From: Pseudomonas sp. BN102
Lineage (GTDB): Bacteria > Pseudomonadota > Gammaproteobacteria > Pseudomonadales > Pseudomonadaceae
Reading direction: 5' to 3'
DNA: 64,000 bases
Assembly: GCF_029871245.1 (NCBI RefSeq)
Contig: NZ_SSON01000052.1
Coordinates: 1-64,000 of the forward strand
Both the position numbers and the translations under genes were made by a program. Positions 55,644 through 64,000 of the stretch are shown here, piece after piece (positions within the stretch are counted from its first letter, which is position 1; each line of letters starts with the position of its first letter). The notes under the pieces are model-generated. The model saw only the letters and a program-made list of their open reading frames with translations, was not told the origin of the DNA and ran no database searches.

Positions 55644-56066
55644 TCAGGGAATATCGAACGTCACCTCGATATTGCCGCGCGTGGACTTGGAGTACGGGCA
55701 GAGCTGGTGCGCCGCCTCCACCAGCCGCGCCTTGTCCTCGGTCGCCAGCCCGGGGAGCTCCACGGTCAGCTTGGCCGCGAGGGCAAAACCGCCGCCGACG
55801 GCGGTGCCCAGTGACACCTCGGCGGCCACCGCCACATCTTCCGGCAGGCGGATCTCCAAGCTCTGCCCGGCGCGATGCAGGGCACCGATGAAGCAGGCCG
55901 ACCAGCCAACGCCCAACAACTGCTCGGGATTGCTGCCCGGATGCCCCGAGCCGGGCTTGCTCAGGCGTACATCCAACTCGCCGTCCGAGGATGCGCCGCG
56001 TCCATCGCGGCCACCGGTGGTGCGGGTCTTGCCGGTGTAAATGATGTTTTCCAGGGTATCTGTCAC
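55644..56066 (-). CDS. Organic hydroperoxide resistance protein (Ohr/OsmC family)
   Basis: 140 residues beginning at GTG 56066, chosen because AAGGAGA lies 7 bases upstream; MTDTLENIIYTGK follows. The two redox Cys are in GWSACFIGAL and in QLCPYSKSTRGNIEV, the Ohr pattern. Ohr reduces organic hydroperoxides with lipoyl or other thiols. It is the last gene of the bufA-bufB-bufC-ohr transcript, 47 bases after bufC. A peroxidase in a metal-peptide operon fits protection against copper-driven lipid peroxidation, as an inference. Confidence 0.9.
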   Translation of the reverse strand: MTDTLENIIYTGKTRTTGGRDGRGASSDGELDVRLSKPGSGHPGSNPEQLLGVGWSACFIGALHRAGQSLEIRLPEDVAVAAEVSLGTAVGGGFALAAKLTVELPGLATEDKARLVEAAHQLCPYSKSTRGNIEVTFDIP

Positions 56067-56113
56067 GCTGAGTCTCCTTGGGGAGTACGGGATAGTGCCG
56101 GCGGGAACCGGCG

Positions 56114-56872
56114 TCAGGTTGCGCGTTGGACGCGGGTGCCGAGCACCACGCCCTGAGCGCGCAGGTTTTCCAGCAAAGCCAGGCCCTGCGGCAGGATGCT
56201 GGCGCTGTCGACGCCGAGGGCTTCGGCCAGTGCCTGCAGGTGCTGGCGACCGGTCCAGCACTGTGTCTGCAGCGAGTCGAGCAGCGCATGGGCCAGCGGC
56301 GCCAGGCGCGAGAAATGCACTTTCATGTCCGCGCCACGCCGGGCCAGCAGCAGGGTCGGCTGCTCGGGCGCTTCCTGCGGCAGGTAGTCGGGACCGATTT
56401 CGCTCACCGGCCACTGGTAGGCCAGCGGCCAGGCCAGGTTCGACAGCAGCGGAACCCCTTCGAGCAGGTCGGCCTCCGGGTCGTGGGCGGGCTCGCGCCT
56501 GTCGCTCAGGAGCAGCGCGGCCTCCACCCACTCATAGTGAGCCAGTTCCACCACCCAGGGCGGCAGGTCCAGGGCATCCCCTCCACCCTCCGCCAGATAG
56601 TCGACGAACTCCCCGGAGATCTCGGTGAACAAGGGCGTCTGGCAGCGATAGTCGGCGTAGAAGGACTCGATCAACGCCTGCCATCTCTTCGCCCCGAGGC
56701 TGGCGCGCATGACCGGGAAGCCACCTGCCAGCAGGGACTCCACATTGCCGAAGAACAACTGTCGGTACACCGCCAGGCGCCGCGCCTCGATACCGGGCGG
56801 CGGCGCGTTGTGCTGCGGGTCACGCACGTAGCGCGCCATGCTCATCAGCTGGTCATGCAGTACCTCATGCAT
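56114..56872 (-). CDS. bufC: BufC/HvfC (DUF2063) RiPP recognition partner
   Basis: 252 residues with the DUF2063 N-terminal domain ([43 protein letters not shown], shown here only as a landmark region at residues about 12-54) and a C-terminal part of mixed strands and helices ([28 protein letters not shown]). In known systems it partners the MNIO enzyme and helps recognise or position the precursor. It overlaps bufB by 8 bases (ATGCATGA), so the two are coupled. Start ATG 56872. Confidence 0.88.
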   Translation of the reverse strand: MHEVLHDQLMSMARYVRDPQHNAPPPGIEARRLAVYRQLFFGNVESLLAGGFPVMRASLGAKRWQALIESFYADYRCQTPLFTEISGEFVDYLAEGGGDALDLPPWVVELAHYEWVEAALLLSDRREPAHDPEADLLEGVPLLSNLAWPLAYQWPVSEIGPDYLPQEAPEQPTLLLARRGADMKVHFSRLAPLAHALLDSLQTQCWTGRQHLQALAEALGVDSASILPQGLALLENLRAQGVVLGTRVQRAT

Positions 56873-57713
56873 GACGCACCTCCAGCCAGGCAATGGCAGC
56901 TTGCTGCCGCACGCGGATCTGCTCGACCTCACCCAGCAGTTCCGCCAGCGGCGGGAAGTTGAAGTCGCGCTCCAGCAGGGTGGGCAGCGCACCGAAGCGC
57001 TGGTAGGCCTGTTCCAGCAAGGCCCAAACGTCACCCTTCACCCGGGCGCCATGGGTATCAATCTTCAGGTCCGGCGCTTCGTCGTAATGGCCGGCCACAT
57101 GCATGTACACGACCCGCTCCACCGGCAGCGCAGCCAGGTACTCGGCGGCGTCGTAACCGTGGTTGATCGAGTTGACGAAGAGGTTGTTGACGTCCAGCAG
57201 CAGGTCGCAGTCGGCCTCCTCCAGTACCGCGCGGAGAAAGTCGATCTCTCTCAGTGCCTGGTAGGGAGCCGCGTAGTAGGAAATGTTCTCCACCGCGATG
57301 CGCCGCTCCAGGGCGTCCTGTGCCTGGCGGATGCGCGCGGCGACATGAAGCACCGCCTCTTCGGTGAAGGGCAGCGGCAGCAGGTCGTAGAGCTGTCCGT
57401 CGTCCGAGCAGTAGCTCAGGTGCTCGCTGAAGAACGCCACCTTGTGCTGGTCGAGGAATTCACGGGTGCGCCGCAGTAGCTCGCGGTCCAGCGGTGCCGG
57501 ACCGCCAAGGGACAGCGACAGGCCGTGGCAGGCCAGCGGAAAGCGCTCGGCGATACTGGCCAGACCGTCACCCTGGCGGCCACCGACCTTGATCCAGTTG
57601 TCCGGTGTGCATTCCAGGAAATCCACGGCGCCGGCATCCATCGCCAACAGTTCGGGCAGCAATGCGCGGCGCAAGCCGAGGCCCGCACCATGGGGGAAAG
57701 ACGCAGTGGTCAT
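56865..57713 (-). CDS. bufB: BufB/HvfB (DUF692) multinuclear non-heme iron oxidase
   Basis: 282 residues, TIM-barrel enzyme of the MNIO/DUF692 family. Metal and active-site landmarks are visible in order: [72 protein letters not shown] and LERDFNFPP. These enzymes modify cysteines of the precursor (to thiooxazole or oxazolone-thioamide) and create metal-binding groups. ATG 57713 has TGGAGA upstream and begins the conserved [14 protein letters not shown]. It follows bufA by 69 bases and overlaps bufC. Confidence 0.92.
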   Translation of the reverse strand: MTTASFPHGAGLGLRRALLPELLAMDAGAVDFLECTPDNWIKVGGRQGDGLASIAERFPLACHGLSLSLGGPAPLDRELLRRTREFLDQHKVAFFSEHLSYCSDDGQLYDLLPLPFTEEAVLHVAARIRQAQDALERRIAVENISYYAAPYQALREIDFLRAVLEEADCDLLLDVNNLFVNSINHGYDAAEYLAALPVERVVYMHVAGHYDEAPDLKIDTHGARVKGDVWALLEQAYQRFGALPTLLERDFNFPPLAELLGEVEQIRVRQQAAIAWLEVRHA

Positions 57714-57782
57714 GGTAATTCTCCAGAGGAGTGGAACCCTCCCCGGCCACGGGCGCAGGGAGGGAGGCACAAGCGCCGCGAA

Positions 57783-58310
57783 TCAGTTCTTGGCCTGGCT
57801 CAGCTTGGTGAACAGCTCGGTGGGCACTTTCTTGCCGTTGGAGGTGTACTGATTGCTGCGGAATTTGTAGACCTCGCCTTCGGAGAGGAAACCGTCTGCG
57901 TTGGTGTCCATCGCCTTGAATTCCGCACCACCCTTCGGGGCCACGGCCAGGAGTTCCTTGAGCGAAACGCGGCCGTCGTCATCGGTGTCGGTGCGGGCGA
58001 AGGAGGCATCGCCACACTTGCCTTCCCCGCACTTGCCTTCGGCCGCCTTGGCGCTACCGGCTTCGGCGGCACCGCACTTGCCTTCACCACACTTGCCTTC
58101 AGCGTTGGTGGCCTTGTCGCTGGCCTCGGCTGCGCCACATTTGCCTTCGCCACACTTGCCCTCACCGGCTTTGTCGGCAGCGGCCAGCAGGTAGCCCTGC
58201 GGCAGCGCCTCCACGGCGAAAGCGGTGGACGAGGCCAGGTTGATGCCGCCGGCCAGGGCGACAGCGATCAGGCCGATACGGGTCTTGCTCGAGATTTGGG
58301 AACGGGACAT
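57783..58310 (-). CDS. bufA: Bufferin precursor (HvfA/BufA2-like) with a C-terminal EF-hand pair
   Basis: 175 residues. Residues 1-32 are a signal sequence. Residues 49-100 hold three EGKCGEGKCG pairs with six Cys at 53, 58, 73, 78, 93 and 98, the modified core of copper-binding bufferins. Residues 105-175 contain two canonical EF-hand loops, DTDDDGRVSLKE (108-119) and DTNADGFLSEGE (135-146), with the Asp/Glu calcium ligands. The start at 58310 has GGAGA upstream. Classical bufferins end soon after the Cys core; the EF-hand tail is a fusion that may add calcium binding or a structural head. The bufB, bufC and ohr genes follow. GATAC repeats lie upstream. Confidence 0.87.
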   Translation of the reverse strand: MSRSQISSKTRIGLIAVALAGGINLASSTAFAVEALPQGYLLAAADKAGEGKCGEGKCGAAEASDKATNAEGKCGEGKCGAAEAGSAKAAEGKCGEGKCGDASFARTDTDDDGRVSLKELLAVAPKGGAEFKAMDTNADGFLSEGEVYKFRSNQYTSNGKKVPTELFTKLSQAKN

Positions 58311-58322
58311 GGTGTTTCTCCG

Positions 58323-58507
58323 GATACTGGGCGCGGCCAGACCGCGCGGGTCATGCCACAAGGGCCTTGGAACCCTGGAGCGAGGCGCCTGGGCGGCCCT
58401 CGATCGGGTGTGGCCATTTCGCCGCAGCCATGTATCCCCGACGTATCCGCCGCCAGGAGCATTTGTAAGCCAGTCGCCGTGCGCCGGGGCCGGATACACA
58501 GCGATAC
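58323..58507. promoter_or_regulatory. GATAC repeat cluster upstream of bufA
   Basis: GTATC at 58432 and 58443 (reverse orientation, 11-base period), GATAC at 58493 and 58503 (10-base period) and one more at 58323 beside the bufA ribosome site. The GGATACACAGCGATACA block mirrors the one upstream of the response regulator. This 58311-58786 gap otherwise holds no recognised gene, and it also contains the promoter of the GGDEF gene. Confidence 0.65.
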
Positions 58508-58786
58508 ATCGAACGCGGCGCTCGTCCACGAAGCGGTTGCACCTCCAGTTGGCTTGCGGGGGGCTCGAGGAGCGGGAATGATGGACCAGCCCCTTCTTTG
58601 CTACCTTGTGAATACCGCCTCACGAGCTCTACCAGGGCATTCCGGCAAGCATTACCCTGCTGGGGGCGGGTCAGGCGGCAGTGGCAAAGGGTATGAAGCC
58701 GGTCTCTGCACCCACAGAACAACAACTACAATGCGCCTGGCAATTCAGTCGAAACCGCCAGCAAACTTCGCAATAGGGACGCCCTT

Positions 58787-59707
58787 ATGCCTGGGCTTGA
58801 CGATGGACCGAGCGTGATCCTGATCATCGACGACAGCGCCGATAGCATTCGCCTGCTGAGCAGCATGCTCAAGGATCAGGGACAGATCCTGTTCGCCACC
58901 AGCGGGGAAACGGGTATACGGCTGGCGCAACAGCAGCAGCCGACCTTGATCCTGCTGGATGTCGAAATGTCCGGCATGAACGGCTACGAGGTCTGTGCCG
59001 CACTGAAAAACGATCCAGCCACCCAGGATTGCGCTGTCATCATCGTCACCGCCAACACCGGCATGGAGTACGAGATCAAGGCGCTGGAGGCCGGTGCGGT
59101 GGATTTCATCACCAAGCCGTTCAATCCGCCCGTGGTGCGGGCTCGGGTTCAGACGCACCTGCGGTTGCAACGACAGACAACCCTGATGCGCCAGCTTGCC
59201 AACCGTGACGGTTTGACCGGGTTGTACAACCGCCGCTACTTCGATGAAGCCCTGTCGCTGGAGTTCGAGCGGCACCGACGGCAGCGATTGCCCTTGGCCG
59301 TGGCGCTCATCGACGTCGACCATTTCAAGGCCTACAACGATCACTACGGCCACCCGCAGGGCGATGTCTGCCTGCAAAGCGTGGCCAAGGCCATCAATAC
59401 CGTCTCCCGCCGTCCGGGTGAACTGGTGGCGCGCTACGGTGGCGAAGAGTTTGCAATCATCCTGCCCCATACCGACGCCCTTGGCGCCGAAAAGTACGGT
59501 GGGTGGCTCTGCGACCTCGTACGGGAGCTACGAATCGACCATCAATATTCGGCTACCGCGCCCATGGTGACCATCAGCGTCGGCATAGCCTCATTGGCGC
59601 CGCCCGTGCAGGGTTCCATGCAGCAGCTGATCGAGGCGACCGACAAGGCGCTCTACCAGGCGAAAACCGATGGCCGCGACCGCGCCACGGTATACCAGTG
59701 GCCATGA
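58787..59707 (+). CDS. REC-GGDEF diguanylate cyclase
   Basis: 306 residues. Receiver domain at about 10-125 (ILIIDDSADSIRLLSSML; phosphoacceptor Asp in LILLDVEMSGMNGYEV; Lys in DFITKPFNPP), then a short linker and a GGDEF domain (about 135-303) with LYNRRYFDEAL, VALIDVDHFKAYND and active site RYGGEEF. The product inhibition site, normally RxxD five residues before GGEEF, reads RPGE here, so feedback inhibition by c-di-GMP may be lost. It is followed 30 bases later by the hybrid kinase, probable phosphodonor in the same operon. Confidence 0.92.
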   Translation: MPGLDDGPSVILIIDDSADSIRLLSSMLKDQGQILFATSGETGIRLAQQQQPTLILLDVEMSGMNGYEVCAALKNDPATQDCAVIIVTANTGMEYEIKALEAGAVDFITKPFNPPVVRARVQTHLRLQRQTTLMRQLANRDGLTGLYNRRYFDEALSLEFERHRRQRLPLAVALIDVDHFKAYNDHYGHPQGDVCLQSVAKAINTVSRRPGELVARYGGEEFAIILPHTDALGAEKYGGWLCDLVRELRIDHQYSATAPMVTISVGIASLAPPVQGSMQQLIEATDKALYQAKTDGRDRATVYQWP

Positions 59708-59737
59708 TCGCCATACGGATCGAAAGGGACGCACTCC

Positions 59738-64000
<4,263 letters not shown>

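Overview
The window reads as chromosome of a Pseudomonas-type gammaproteobacterium. It has high GC and dense bacterial coding. It also carries families typical of the genus: a PDC-like AmpC, three GlxA/GbdR-type AraC regulators, a DUF2790 protein and dispersed intergenic repeats. No tRNA, rRNA, CRISPR array or prophage was recognised. All functions are read from the sequence and family knowledge; no database search was run.

Layout. 0-4.3 kb is decayed ground: an IS1182-type transposase remnant fused to the tail of a zinc-type oxidoreductase, an intact exported DUF1254 protein, and an MHS-type transporter with its middle deleted. 4.7-7.6 kb holds an alpha/beta hydrolase and a divergent MerR regulator/old-yellow-enzyme pair with a textbook 19-bp-spacer MerR promoter. 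7.7-13.6 kb is a glycerate/sugar-diacid module: glycerate kinase, CdaR, pyruvate kinase, a 47-residue ORF, an enolase N-terminal piece and an MFS importer. 13.9-16.1 kb has an NmrA-like protein, a secreted cupin and an outer-membrane barrel protein. 16.3-22.3 kb is an unusual locus: a DUF6502/DUF5666 pair, a fatty-acid-hydroxylase-type membrane enzyme and a secreted Gly/His plus Ala/Asp hendecad-repeat protein. The DUF6502 gene and the repeat protein gene share an almost copied leader.

22.5-45.9 kb looks like a large catabolic island for a quaternary amine or related amino compound. It has a duplicated GlxA regulator plus MmgE/PrpD unit, two SDRs with a LysR regulator, a ProVWX betaine-type importer, a GbcA-like Rieske oxygenase with its own LysR regulator, and a downstream set of FAD oxidoreductase, MFS, DapA-family enzyme and aldehyde dehydrogenase. 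Exporters, an APC permease and a third GlxA regulator follow. The substrate cannot be named from sequence.

46.3-52.3 kb holds a type II NADH dehydrogenase-like protein, a VF530 protein, a CAP-domain protein, AmpC without AmpR next to it, a CcdA-thioredoxin fusion and DUF2790. 52.5-58.3 kb is the most interesting part: an OmpR-type two-component system and DoxX face a bufferin (HvfABC-like) RiPP operon whose precursor has six Cys in EGKCGEGKCG repeats and ends in a pair of EF-hands. Clustered GATAC repeats lie upstream of both the two-component genes and the precursor gene, suggesting that the regulator controls the bufferin operon. 58.8-64 kb holds a REC-GGDEF protein and a very large MASE1-CHASE-PAS hybrid kinase that runs off the window inside its HPt domain.
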